NCBI GenBank assembly: GCA_963779485.1
Contig: CAVZYJ010000013.1
Coordinates: forward strand, 310,001 to 374,000
From: CAVVJA01 sp963779485
Lineage (GTDB): Bacteria; Actinomycetota; Actinomycetes; Mycobacteriales; Jatrophihabitantaceae
DNA length: 64,000 bases
Reading direction: 5' to 3'
The notes beneath the pieces are model-generated. The model did not search any database. It was not told the DNA's origin and worked only from the letters and a program-made list of their open reading frames with translations. Below are positions 36,470 to 44,619 of the stretch, one piece after another. Within the stretch, counting starts at the first letter, position 1. Every line of letters begins with the position of its first letter. Position numbers and translations under genes: made by a program.

Positions 36470-37057
36470 ATGACCGTGACCGCGCCCGCGTACCCGATCG
36501 AGCCCGCGCACGACGGCGCGCGGGCCGCCGGAGCCACATTGTGGATCACCGGGCTACCGAGTGCCGGGAAGTCGACGATCGCCGCCGCTCTGGCCGCCCG
36601 CCTCCGGGCCGACGGCATCGCGGTCGAGGTACTCGACGGTGACGAGATGCGGGCCGTGCTGTCCCCGGACCTCGGATACTCCCGAGCCGATCGCGACACC
36701 AACGTCGCGCGCATTGGCTGGGTCGCCGCGCGGCTCGCCCGCCATGGTGTGCTCGTCCTCGCGCCCGTCGTCTCGCCCTACCGCGCCGCTCGTGACGCCG
36801 TGCGACGCACGCACGACCAAGCCGGCATCCGGTTGCTCGAGGTCCACGTGGCGACGCCCGTCGAGGTATGCGCGGACCGCGACGTGAAGGGTCTCTACGC
36901 CCGGCAGCGGTCCGGCGGGCTGCGCGGGCTCACTGGGGTCGACGGCGACTACGAAGCACCGACCCATCCCGAGCTTCGCCTCGACACGAGTGACAGCGCG
37001 GTCGACGACGCGGTCGACCGGCTGCTCGCCCTGCTGCGCAAGGAGAATGTGCTGTGA
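36470..37057 (+). CDS. cysC: Adenylyl-sulfate (APS) kinase
   Basis: The 195-residue P-loop kinase converts APS to PAPS. Walker A is GLPSAGKSTIAAALAARL, followed by VEVLDGDEMRAVLSPDLGYS, RDTNVARIGWVA, the conserved APVVSPYRAARD and DVKGLYARQRSG. In mycobacteria this domain is fused to CysN; here it is a separate gene. The ribosome site is AGAGGA. The stop overlaps the cysD GTG by 4 bases. PAPS would serve sulfotransferases, since CysH appears to use APS directly. Confidence 0.93.
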   Translation: MTVTAPAYPIEPAHDGARAAGATLWITGLPSAGKSTIAAALAARLRADGIAVEVLDGDEMRAVLSPDLGYSRADRDTNVARIGWVAARLARHGVLVLAPVVSPYRAARDAVRRTHDQAGIRLLEVHVATPVEVCADRDVKGLYARQRSGGLRGLTGVDGDYEAPTHPELRLDTSDSAVDDAVDRLLALLRKENVL

Positions 37058-37971
37058 CCGCCCTTCTACCGAGCGAGGTCGATCGCTCCTGGCTCACCGA
37101 TCTCGAGGACGAGTCGATCCACATCCTGCGCGAAGTGGTCGGCCAGTTCGAGCGTCCGGTGCTGCTGTTCTCCGGTGGCAAGGACTCCATCGTGATGCTG
37201 CACTTGGCCACCAAGGCGTTCTGGCCGGGGCGCGTCCCGTTTCCGGTCATGCACGTGGACACCGGCCACAACTTCGACGAGGTCCTCGAGTACCGGGACC
37301 GCCACGTCGGCCGCCTTGGCGTCAGGCTCGTCGTCGCGCGGGTGCAGGACTCGATCGATGCCGGTCGCGTGCACGAGACACCCGGACAGTCCCGCAATCC
37401 GCTGCAGACCACGACGCTGCTCGATGCGATCGGCGAGCACCGGTTCGATGCGGTCCTCGGCGGTGCTCGGCGGGACGAGGAGAAGGCGCGGGCGAAGGAG
37501 CGGGTGTTCTCGGTTCGTGACGATTTCGGTCAGTGGGATCCACGTAACCAACGCCCGGAACTCTGGGACCTCTACAACGGGCGGCACCGGCCCGGCGAAC
37601 ACGTGCGGGTATTCCCGCTCTCGAACTGGACCGAGCTCGATGTCTGGGCCTACATCGAGCGCGAGGGCATCGAGGTCCCGTCCATCTACTACGCACACCA
37701 GCGCCCGGTCTTCCAACGGGACGGCATGCTGCTCGCCGTGACCCCGTGGACCCAGCCCCGGACCCGCGAGATCGTGACGACCGAGTGGGTGCGCTACCGC
37801 ACCGTGGGCGACGCGACGTGCACCGGTGCCGTCCGCTCGACCGCTGTCGACATTCACGAGGTACTCGTCGAGACCGCCGCCGCCACGATTTCCGAGCGAG
37901 GCGCGACGCGGGCCGACGACCGCGCGAGCGAGGCGGCGATGGAGGACCGCAAACGACAGGGGTATTTCTAG
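37054..37971 (+). CDS. cysD: Sulfate adenylyltransferase subunit 2
   Basis: The 305-residue PP-loop ATP sulfurylase subunit makes APS from sulfate and ATP. The loop is LLFSGGKDSIVMLHLA, followed by FPVMHVDTGHNFDEVLEYRD, GGARRDEEKARAKER and PLSNWTELDVWAYIE. It works as a heterodimer with the GTPase CysN, whose GTP hydrolysis drives the reaction. GTG start in the overlap with cysC. Confidence 0.95.
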   Translation: MTALLPSEVDRSWLTDLEDESIHILREVVGQFERPVLLFSGGKDSIVMLHLATKAFWPGRVPFPVMHVDTGHNFDEVLEYRDRHVGRLGVRLVVARVQDSIDAGRVHETPGQSRNPLQTTTLLDAIGEHRFDAVLGGARRDEEKARAKERVFSVRDDFGQWDPRNQRPELWDLYNGRHRPGEHVRVFPLSNWTELDVWAYIEREGIEVPSIYYAHQRPVFQRDGMLLAVTPWTQPRTREIVTTEWVRYRTVGDATCTGAVRSTAVDIHEVLVETAAATISERGATRADDRASEAAMEDRKRQGYF

Positions 37972-37994
37972 TGCACGATGCCGGGCCCTGACCG

Positions 37995-39251
37995 ATGCCG
38001 GGTCGATTGTTGCGCGTCGTCACGGCCGGTTCGGTGGACGACGGCAAGTCCACTCTGGTCGGGCGGCTATTGCACGATGCGAAGGCCGTGCTGAGCGACC
38101 AGCTTTCCGCGGTCGAGGTCGCGAGCGAACGTCGCGGCTTCGACAGTGCGGATCTCGCCCTGCTCGTCGACGGGCTGCGGGCCGAGCGCGAACAGGGCAT
38201 CACGATCGACGTCGCGTACCGGTACTTCGCGACGCCCCGGCGAAGCTTCATCCTGGCCGACACGCCGGGCCACGTGCAGTACACCCGGAACACGGTCACC
38301 GGGGCCTCGACAGCTGACGTCGCGATCATCCTGGTCGACGCCCGCAACGGAGTCGTCGAGCAGACCAAGCGGCACGCGGCTGTGGCGGCGCTGTTGCGGG
38401 TATCCCACGTCGTGCTGGCGGTGAACAAGATGGATCTGGTCGGCTACGCCGAGGAGGTCTTCGACCGGATCGTCACGGACTTCGCCGGCGTCGCGGTGTC
38501 GCTTGACCTCGACACGTTCTCGCCGATTCCGATCGCCGCGCTGTCGGGCGACAACGTCGTCGACCGATCTCCGCGGATGGACTGGTATGCCGGACCGGCC
38601 CTGCTGGAGTTCCTGGAGGAGCTCGAGCCGGCCCCGAACGGCGAGGTGCCGGCCCGTTTCCCGGTACAGATGGTGCTGCGCCCGCGCACGGCCGATCGGC
38701 CCGACTACCGCGGCTACGCGGGCCGGGTCGAGGCCGGCGCGCTGCACGTCGGAGACCAGCTCGTCGTGCTGCCCTCCGGTCGGCGCTCGACCGTGGCCGG
38801 GATCGACACCCCGGACGGACCATTGGAGGCGGCTGCCGCCGGCCGGTCGGTGGTCGTGCGCCTCACCGATGACGTCGACATCGCCCGTGGTGACTTGCTC
38901 GCGGTCGATCGGGAGCCGCGCCCGGCGTCGGTGCGCGAACTGACCGCCACCGTGTGCTGGCTGGCCGAGCGCCCGCTCCGGCCGGCCGACCGTTTCGGGT
39001 TGCGGCACACGACGCGCGACGTGCGGGCCGTCGTGGACGCGGTGCTGAGCCGGTTGGACGTGGCCACGCTCGACCAGACCGTGGCGGCCGAGCTCACGCT
39101 GAACGACATCGGCCGAATCCGGTTGCGCACGTCCGAGCCGCTCACCGTCGACCGCTATGCGACGAACCGGTCGACCGGTGCCTTCCTGCTCGTCGACGAG
39201 GTAAGCGGTGCCACAGTCGCTGCGGGCATGGTGGCCGAACCCGATGGATGA
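37995..39251 (+). CDS. cysN: Sulfate adenylyltransferase subunit 1 (GTPase)
   Basis: The 418-residue EF-Tu-like GTPase partner of CysD has G1 TAGSVDDGKSTLVGRLL, the EREQGITIDVAYRYF switch region, G3 ADTPGHVQYTRN and G4 VNKMDLV, then two beta-barrel domains. The usual C-terminal CysC fusion seen in mycobacteria is absent. It starts 23 bases after cysD, and cysG follows at 38 bases. Confidence 0.95.
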   Translation: MPGRLLRVVTAGSVDDGKSTLVGRLLHDAKAVLSDQLSAVEVASERRGFDSADLALLVDGLRAEREQGITIDVAYRYFATPRRSFILADTPGHVQYTRNTVTGASTADVAIILVDARNGVVEQTKRHAAVAALLRVSHVVLAVNKMDLVGYAEEVFDRIVTDFAGVAVSLDLDTFSPIPIAALSGDNVVDRSPRMDWYAGPALLEFLEELEPAPNGEVPARFPVQMVLRPRTADRPDYRGYAGRVEAGALHVGDQLVVLPSGRRSTVAGIDTPDGPLEAAAAGRSVVVRLTDDVDIARGDLLAVDREPRPASVRELTATVCWLAERPLRPADRFGLRHTTRDVRAVVDAVLSRLDVATLDQTVAAELTLNDIGRIRLRTSEPLTVDRYATNRSTGAFLLVDEVSGATVAAGMVAEPDG

Positions 39252-39289
39252 TCCGCCGTGTCCATTGCGGCGCACGAGAAGATGCGCTG

Positions 39290-40492
39290 ATGGCCGGCTT
39301 CCCGTTGCTGCTCGACCTGACCGGACGCCGGGTGCTGGTGGTCGGAGGCGGAGCCGTAGCAGCCCGCCGCGCCGCTCGGCTGGCGACTGCTGGGGCGGTC
39401 GTCGACGTGGTCGCGGTCGCGGTGACGCCGGAGCTGCAGGCGCTCGGGGTGCCGATCGCGCAGCGCCGCTTCGTCGACCACGACGTGGCTGGTGCCTGGT
39501 TGGTCTTCGCCTGCACGGACGATGCCGCGACCAACGAAGCGGTTGCGCGGTCCGCTGAGCAACGCGGCGTGTTCTGCGTGCGCGCAGACGACGCGACAGG
39601 CGGGACCGCCCGTACGCCGGCCATCGTCGAGCGGGACGGCCTCACGGTGGCCGTCACGGGTGGAGACGATCCGCGCCGCTCGACGGCCCTCCGCGACGCC
39701 ATTGCCCTCGGCCTCGACGTGGGCGATCTTCCGGCTCGACCGGTGCGACCGGCCGCCGAGGGGTCGGTGGCGCTCGTCGGCGGCGGACCAGGAGACCCAG
39801 ACCTCATCACGGTGCGCGGCCGGCGCCTCGTGGCCGCAGCCGATGTGATCGTGGTCGATCGGCTGGCCCCACGCGAGCTGTTGTCCACCGTGCCCGACGA
39901 CGTCGAGATCGTCGACTGCGGCAAGTCGGCCCATCGGCACAACCTCACCCAGGACGAGATCAACGCGGTGCTCGTGGACCGGGCGCGCGCCGGGAAGCGA
40001 GTCGTGCGATTGAAGGGTGGCGACCCGTTCATCTTCGGACGGGGGGGCGAGGAACTGCTCGCCTGCGTGGCCGCCAGCGTGCCGGTGACCGTCGTCCCCG
40101 GACTCAGCTCGGTGCTCGCCGCGCCGGTCGCGGCGACCATCCCCCTCACCCACCGGGGCGTGGCCGCGGACTTCACGGTCATCTCCGGCCACCTCGACCC
40201 CGGGCGTGGTCCGGACGACGGACTGGACTGGGCCACCCTGGCCTCCGGTTCGCAGACTCTCGTGCTTCTGATGGGCATGGAGCGGCTGGAGTCGATCTGC
40301 TCGCAGCTGGTGGCGCACGGACGGGATACGGCCACCCCCGCGGCAGTCGTGCACCGCGCGACCCTTCCCGGTCAGCGGACCGTTCGCGCCCCGCTCGGCG
40401 AGCTCGCCGGCGCCGCGCGGACGGCGGGGGTCGGCGCACCCGCCGTGGTGATCATCGGCGACGTGGTCGACGTGCTTCCCGTCGTGGAATGA
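39290..40492 (+). CDS. cysG: Sirohaem synthase: precorrin-2 dehydrogenase/ferrochelatase + uroporphyrinogen-III methyltransferase
   Basis: The 400-residue bifunctional protein makes sirohaem for the sulfite reductase. The N-terminal third is a NAD-binding dehydrogenase/ferrochelatase module (VLVVGGGAVAARRAARLATA, FACTDDAATNEAVA). The C-terminal SUMT domain has ALVGGGPGDPDLITVRGRRL, VRLKGGDPFIFGRGGEE, TVVPGLSSVLAAP and GIPLTHRG-type IPLTHRGVAADFTVISGH. At 400 residues it is shorter than E. coli CysG (457), the difference lying in the middle dimerisation region. Confidence 0.93.
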   Translation: MAGFPLLLDLTGRRVLVVGGGAVAARRAARLATAGAVVDVVAVAVTPELQALGVPIAQRRFVDHDVAGAWLVFACTDDAATNEAVARSAEQRGVFCVRADDATGGTARTPAIVERDGLTVAVTGGDDPRRSTALRDAIALGLDVGDLPARPVRPAAEGSVALVGGGPGDPDLITVRGRRLVAAADVIVVDRLAPRELLSTVPDDVEIVDCGKSAHRHNLTQDEINAVLVDRARAGKRVVRLKGGDPFIFGRGGEELLACVAASVPVTVVPGLSSVLAAPVAATIPLTHRGVAADFTVISGHLDPGRGPDDGLDWATLASGSQTLVLLMGMERLESICSQLVAHGRDTATPAAVVHRATLPGQRTVRAPLGELAGAARTAGVGAPAVVIIGDVVDVLPVVE

Positions 40493-40580
40493 TCCGCCGC
40501 CGGGCAGATATCGCCTCCCGCGAAAGGGCGGCGGAGGCGTCGCGATCTGGGTTGCGGGCCGCCGAGCGGTCCACTATCGT

Positions 40581-40596
40581 TCGAACATATGTTCGA
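40581..40596. promoter_or_regulatory. LexA SOS box upstream of the HEPN-methyltransferase-dinB genes
   Basis: TCGAACATATGTTCGA is a perfect palindrome matching the actinobacterial LexA consensus TCGAAC-N4-GTTCGA. It lies 21 bases before the ATG at 40618 and overlaps a possible -10 (TATGTT), which fits repression by LexA. Confidence 0.88.
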
Positions 40597-40617
40597 CACG
40601 ATGATGGGAGCCCGCTT

Positions 40618-41067
40618 ATGTCAGAGTCGTCCAACGGCCCCGACCCTCGGCCGAGTGAGAGCGCTCCGGCGACTCCTCCGGAGAATGCCGCCGGGCTCGG
40701 ACTGCTCGCCCAGGCGCGCGCCGGGCTGGCCGAAGCTCGATTCGCGCTCGACCCCGGCGATCGGTTCCGGCTAGCACATCTGGCCGCCTTGCGGATGGCG
40801 GCGGCGCTGTTCGCGGTCCGGTCCCGTCCGGCGACGCGGCCGCGGCGGCTGAGGAGTGCGTGGGCGCTCGTGGAAACCGTCGCTCCGGAGCTGTCCGAAT
40901 GGGCGGCCTACTTCGCGGGGTCGGCCGGCACTCGGGCGGCGGTGGAGGCGGGCGCGGTCAGCCTCGTCTCCGAGCGGGATGCGGATGAGCAGCTGCTCGC
41001 GGCCGAGCAGTTCCTGGCGGCGGTCGAGCGCGAATTGGGATTACTGGCCGCGCCGCTGGCCAGCTGA
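40618..41067 (+). CDS. SAV_6107-family HEPN domain protein
   Basis: The 149-residue helical protein contains the SAV_6107-like HEPN domain: LGLLAQARAGLAEARFAL, DRFRLAHLAALRMAAALF, LRSAWALVETVAPELSEWA and DEQLLAAEQFLAAVERELGL. R49 and H54 form an R-x4-H, the spacing seen in RNase-active HEPN proteins, though its position in the fold cannot be judged here. Family members precede dinB in many actinobacteria. The LexA box implies damage induction. The reading frame extends to 40489 but the ATG after the LexA box is the sensible start. Confidence 0.8.
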   Translation: MSESSNGPDPRPSESAPATPPENAAGLGLLAQARAGLAEARFALDPGDRFRLAHLAALRMAAALFAVRSRPATRPRRLRSAWALVETVAPELSEWAAYFAGSAGTRAAVEAGAVSLVSERDADEQLLAAEQFLAAVERELGLLAAPLAS

Positions 41068-41131
41068 GGCCGCCCGGAATCGGTCGGCGGGGCAGTGGAG
41101 GCGGCGGCGCGGCGACGTCGGACGTGGGGGT

Positions 41132-41144
41132 TAGTGTCGCTGGC
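41132..41144 (+). promoter_or_regulatory. Possible leaderless -10 element for the methyltransferase-dinB pair
   Basis: TAGTGT (41132-41137), 7-nt spacer, GTG at 41145. It would give the methyltransferase and dinB a second promoter independent of the LexA box. Confidence 0.4.
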
Positions 41145-41945
41145 GTGAACGGCGGCGCGGGCACGGAGACCTGGTCCGGGGCGGATGTCGCTGGCCGTTC
41201 GGGTCGCCGGCCGGACCAGGTGCGTGAGCTGGTCTTCGGTGCCCTGGAGACGGTTCGCGGGCCTGCCGGCGAGGTGAACGTCCTGGATTGTGGAGGCGGG
41301 AGCGGCCGGCTCGCGGTGCCGCTCGCCGTAGCCGGTGCCCAGGTCACCGTGCTCGACATCAGCGTCGACGCGCTCGCCGTGTTGCGGCGCCGGGCCGCCG
41401 AGGCCGGGGTTGCGGACCGCATCGTCCCGGTTCAGGCCGACGTCGAGGCGATGGCGGAGCCGATGACAACGGGCCGGTTCGATCTGGCGATCGTGCACGA
41501 AGTCCTCGAGGTCGTCGAGCGACCGGCTGTGGTGTTGGCCGCGGTCGCCCGAGCCGTCCGGCTCGACGGTCTGGTCAGCATCCTGGCCGTGAACCCAGCC
41601 GCCGGGGTGATATCACGAGCGTTGGCCGGCGAGCTCGCCGCCGCGCTCGCGGAGTTGCGGGCGATCGTGGCCGAACCCGAGGCGCCCGGCCGGTTGGCGC
41701 CCGATGCCCTGCTCGAGATGTGCCGGGCGGCTGGGCTGGCCGTCGAGACGACGAGCGGTGTGGGGGTCTTCTCCGAGCTCGCTCCCGGTTCTCGGGTCGA
41801 GGCGCCCGGCGGCTACGAGGCGCTCGCCGCGCTCGAGTCGCTGGCGGCGTCGCTCTCGCCCTACCGCGACATTGCCGCGCGCGTCCATGTCCTCGCTCGC
41901 CGAGGCCGCGACGACAGCGCGGAACTGACTGCTACGGATCGCTAA
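41145..41945 (+). CDS. Class I SAM-dependent methyltransferase linked to dinB
   Basis: The 266-residue methyltransferase has motif I VNVLDCGGGSGRLAVPLAVAG, the SAM-ribose VTVLDISVDALAVLRRRAA, and DLAIVHEVLEVVERPAVVL. The C-terminal half is helical, ending in Arg/Asp-rich residues. It ends 3 bases before dinB and so is translationally linked to it. Similar methyltransferases precede dinB in other actinobacteria. The substrate is unknown; tRNA, protein or a nucleotide pool are all possible. Confidence 0.78.
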   Translation: MNGGAGTETWSGADVAGRSGRRPDQVRELVFGALETVRGPAGEVNVLDCGGGSGRLAVPLAVAGAQVTVLDISVDALAVLRRRAAEAGVADRIVPVQADVEAMAEPMTTGRFDLAIVHEVLEVVERPAVVLAAVARAVRLDGLVSILAVNPAAGVISRALAGELAAALAELRAIVAEPEAPGRLAPDALLEMCRAAGLAVETTSGVGVFSELAPGSRVEAPGGYEALAALESLAASLSPYRDIAARVHVLARRGRDDSAELTATDR

Positions 41946-41948
41946 CGG

Positions 41949-43184
41949 ATGGGACGCAGCGCGGATGTCCCGCGGGTCGAGGGCAACTCCGATGGCGACG
42001 ACTCGGGTTGCTCGGTGCTGCATGTGGACATGGACGCCTTCTACGCCAGTGTCGAGATTCTGCGGCGCCCGCAGCTGCGCGGGCGCCCGGTCATTGTCGG
42101 CGGCGGCACACGGGGCGTCGTGTCCGCGGCCTCCTACGAGGCCCGCCGGTATGGCGTCCGCAGCGCGATGCCGATCGGGCAAGCGCTGCGGCGCTGTCCG
42201 GCCGCAGTGGTCGTTCCACCCGATCACGCCCGGTACGCCGCGGTGTCAGCCGATGTGATGGCGATCCTGCGTGGCGTCACGCCAGTGGTCGAACCGTTGT
42301 CGCTCGACGAGGCGTTCCTCGACGTCTCCGGCGCCGAACGGCGGCTCGGCCGGCCGGCCGTCATCGCGGCGGAGCTCCGAGCCCACATTCAGGATCGACT
42401 GTCCCTGACCTGCTCGATCGGTGTCGCCTCGACGAAGTTCGTGGCTAAGGTCGCCTCCGCGCGGTGCAAGCCCGACGGCCTGCTGGTGGTGCCGGTCGCC
42501 TCGGTGTTGCCCTTTCTGCATCCCCTGCCCGTGACCGTGCTCTGGGGGGTGGGGGCTCGGACCGCCGAGCCGCTGCGTCGTCTCGGAGTGCGCACGATCG
42601 GTGACCTGGCCGATACGCCGGTGGACGTGCTCCGTCGAGCCGTCGGGGACGCCGGCGCCGAGCACCTTCACGCCCTCGCCTGGGGTCGGGATCCGCGGCC
42701 GGTGCACGACCGGGACCTGGAGAAGTCGATCAGTGCGGACCACACGACGAGCGTCGACCTGACCGAGGAGGCCGACGTGCTGCGCGAGCTGCTGCGGCTC
42801 GCGGGGGAGGTGAGCGAGCGGGTCCGCCGGCGCGGACTCGTCGCTCGGACCGTGGGGATCAAGATCCGATTTGCCAACTTCCGTACGGTTACCCGAGTAC
42901 GCACGCTTTCCGCCTGGGTCGACTCGACGACGGCGATCTACGACGCCGCCGCGGACCTGTTCCGCGGCCTGGGGCTCGACCGGCCCCGCATCCGGCTAGT
43001 GGGCGTCAAATGCGAGAACCTGCGGCCGGTGGCGGACGCGCCCGAACAGCTCACGCTGGACGCGTTCGCGGGAGAGCCGCGGATCGGCGTCACTCGGAAT
43101 GGTGTCGATCGGGCCGCGGATGCGGCGAAAACCCGGTTCGGGAGCGACGCGGTCCGGCCCGCGACACTTCTCGGCGGCTCCTAG
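41949..43184 (+). CDS. dinB: DNA polymerase IV (Y-family)
   Basis: The 411-residue translesion polymerase has the active-site boxes VLHVDMDAFYASVEILRRP and SLDEAFLDVSGAERR, catalytic Asp/Glu pairs intact, thumb HhH region VLWGVGARTAEPLRRLGVRTI and the little-finger domain. The C-terminal QLTLDAFAG is a sliding-clamp binding motif, so it should be recruited to the replication clamp. It copies past N2-adducted guanine and other lesions. It lies third behind the LexA box; whether LexA controls it depends on read-through from the HEPN gene. Confidence 0.93.
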   Translation: MGRSADVPRVEGNSDGDDSGCSVLHVDMDAFYASVEILRRPQLRGRPVIVGGGTRGVVSAASYEARRYGVRSAMPIGQALRRCPAAVVVPPDHARYAAVSADVMAILRGVTPVVEPLSLDEAFLDVSGAERRLGRPAVIAAELRAHIQDRLSLTCSIGVASTKFVAKVASARCKPDGLLVVPVASVLPFLHPLPVTVLWGVGARTAEPLRRLGVRTIGDLADTPVDVLRRAVGDAGAEHLHALAWGRDPRPVHDRDLEKSISADHTTSVDLTEEADVLRELLRLAGEVSERVRRRGLVARTVGIKIRFANFRTVTRVRTLSAWVDSTTAIYDAAADLFRGLGLDRPRIRLVGVKCENLRPVADAPEQLTLDAFAGEPRIGVTRNGVDRAADAAKTRFGSDAVRPATLLGGS

Positions 43185-43210
43185 CCGGGCTCGGGGTGTG
43201 CCCCTGGCCG

Positions 43211-43231
43211 TATCAACGCCACATCACAATT
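43211..43231. promoter_or_regulatory. Inverted repeat between dinB and DUF3040
   Basis: CATCAC and GTGATG flank an AT-richer 8-base centre (AATTCGGC), with flanking GCCA/TGGC extending the symmetry. It may end the dinB transcript or bind a regulator of the DUF3040 gene. Confidence 0.35.
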
Positions 43232-43349
43232 CGGCGTGATGGCACGGGCAACTTTCGCCATTGTGAATCGGCTCGTATGCTCGTGAGTAGGACCACTTCG
43301 CACATAGACCGCGGCGAGGCTCACCGCGCGAACCATGAAGGAGGGCACC

Positions 43350-43727
43350 GTGCCGCTCTCCGAGCACGAGCAACGCCTTCTCGACCAGATCGAACAGGCG
43401 CTGTATGCCGAGGATCCCAAGTTCGCGTCCTCGGTCCGGTCGGCGCGGTCTGGTTCCCGAGCGCGTCGCTGGATTGTTTTGGCCGGCCTCGGCGTCGTCG
43501 CCGGGCTCGCAGTGGTGATGGTTGGTCTCGCCACCAAGCTCGTGGTGCTCGGCGTCCTCGGTTTCGTGCTCATCCTCGGGTCCTGCGTGTACATCGCCAC
43601 CGCCCTGAGCAACCGTTCAGCCAATCGGTCGTCCGAGGCCTCGCCGGACGGCGCACCCAAGAGCCGCGGGACGGGCGTGCGGTCCCGGATGGAAGACCGG
43701 CTGCGCCGGCGCTTCGAAGAGAACTGA
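43350..43727 (+). CDS. DUF3040 membrane protein
   Basis: The 125-residue protein starts PLSEHEQRLLDQIEQALYAEDPKFASSV, the DUF3040 signature, followed by two hydrophobic helices (WIVLAGLGVVAGLAVVMVG and VVLGVLGFVLILGSCVYIA) and a basic tail RMEDRLRRRFEEN. The GTG at 43350 has AAGGAGG in front. DUF3040 proteins are common in actinobacteria near division and cell-wall loci; the function is unknown. Confidence 0.88.
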   Translation: MPLSEHEQRLLDQIEQALYAEDPKFASSVRSARSGSRARRWIVLAGLGVVAGLAVVMVGLATKLVVLGVLGFVLILGSCVYIATALSNRSANRSSEASPDGAPKSRGTGVRSRMEDRLRRRFEEN

Positions 43728-43748
43728 GCGCGCCCGCCGCGGGGCCGG

Positions 43749-43766
43749 GCCGCCGCTGACGGCGGC
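43749..43766. terminator. Terminator-like hairpin between DUF3040 and alkB
   Basis: GCCGCCG-CTGA-CGGCGGC is a perfect 7-bp hairpin with a tetraloop in the 65-base gap between two convergent genes. No T-tract follows on either side. Confidence 0.5.
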
Positions 43767-43792
43767 GTGGTCGAGCTTCGTCAGGCTCGCGG

Positions 43793-44422
43793 TCAGCGGA
43801 CCCCGCGGGGCCGGAACTGAACGCTGATCCGTGGACCCACGACCTGAGTCGTCTTGGGAACCGCATGCTGCCACGTCCGCTGGGCGCTCCCGCCCATGAC
43901 CAGCAGATCCCCGTGCCCGATCTCGTAGCGGCGCCCGGCACCACCGCCGAGCGGCCGCAGCGCAAAGGTTCGGGCGGCACCTAGGGAGACGATCGCCACC
44001 ACGGTGTCCTGCGAGGATCCGCGGCCAATGCGGTCGCCGTGCCAGGCCACGCTGTCGCGGCCGTCCCGATAGAGGCACAGCCCAGCGGTAACGAACGGTT
44101 CGCCGAGCTCCGCGGCGTAGTGCTTGCCGAGGGCCTGCCGAGCTGCGGTCAGGGCTGGGTCGGGCAGCGGGTCACCCTCGTCGTAGAAGCACAGCAGACG
44201 GGGCACATCGACCACGCGGTCGTACATCGGGCGGCGTTCCGCTCGCCACGGAACGACCTGAGTCAAGCGATCGAACAACGCGTCGGCACCCGCCATCCAG
44301 CCGGGGCGGAGGTCGACCCACGCGCCGTGGCTGAGCTCGGTCCGTCGCACGGCATCGCCCAGCGGTCCCGGGCCGATCGTGTCGGCGACGTCCAGCAGCG
44401 TCGCCTGGAAACTCGCCGTCAT
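43793..44422 (-). CDS. alkB: AlkB-like 2-oxoglutarate/Fe(II)-dependent DNA dealkylase
   Basis: The 209-residue AlkB-family dioxygenase has DSVAWHGDRIG (the H-x-D iron ligands), TWQHAVPK (second His) and GPRISVQFR (2-oxoglutarate-binding Arg), with FYDEGDPLPDP and RTFALRPL strands. It repairs N1-methyladenine and N3-methylcytosine by oxidative demethylation. A perfect LexA box and a -10 box lie in the first 40 bases upstream, so it should be SOS-induced; AlkB is usually Ada-controlled in other bacteria. Confidence 0.88.
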   Translation of the reverse strand: MTASFQATLLDVADTIGPGPLGDAVRRTELSHGAWVDLRPGWMAGADALFDRLTQVVPWRAERRPMYDRVVDVPRLLCFYDEGDPLPDPALTAARQALGKHYAAELGEPFVTAGLCLYRDGRDSVAWHGDRIGRGSSQDTVVAIVSLGAARTFALRPLGGGAGRRYEIGHGDLLVMGGSAQRTWQHAVPKTTQVVGPRISVQFRPRGVR

Positions 44423-44428
44423 GTGATT

Positions 44429-44434
44429 AGTCTA
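44429..44434 (-). promoter_or_regulatory. -10 element of the alkB promoter
   Basis: On the minus strand TAGACT lies 6 bases before the alkB ATG (44422), between the LexA box and the start. The message is probably leaderless. Confidence 0.55.
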
Positions 44435-44443
44435 TGCCCACTG

Positions 44444-44459
44444 TCGAACATTCGTTCGA
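44444..44459. promoter_or_regulatory. LexA SOS box upstream of alkB
   Basis: TCGAACATTCGTTCGA matches TCGAAC-N4-GTTCGA perfectly in both arms. It sits 21 bases upstream of the alkB ATG, just upstream of the -10 element. Confidence 0.88.
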
Positions 44460-44533
44460 GGAATTGCCGCCGATGAGCAAGCGCGCAGAGCAGCGACGAC
44501 CGTCGCCCTCGGGCGAGCAGGGCGACGTCGGCC

Positions 44534-44577
44534 TGATCTTGGACTTACTACCGCAGGGCGACGTTTCTCCAAGATCA
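44534..44577 (-). repeat. Dispersed hairpin repeat, copy 3
   Basis: Arms TGATCTTGGA / TCCAAGATCA (10 bp) around a degenerate centre that keeps ACTTACTACCGC and GGCGACG from copy 1. It lies 42 bases after the stop of the transglutaminase gene on the minus strand. Confidence 0.82.
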
Positions 44578-44619
44578 CGAGTCTCGATCGGACTTGGGGC
44601 GCCGCCCGTTTCGTGCCGA

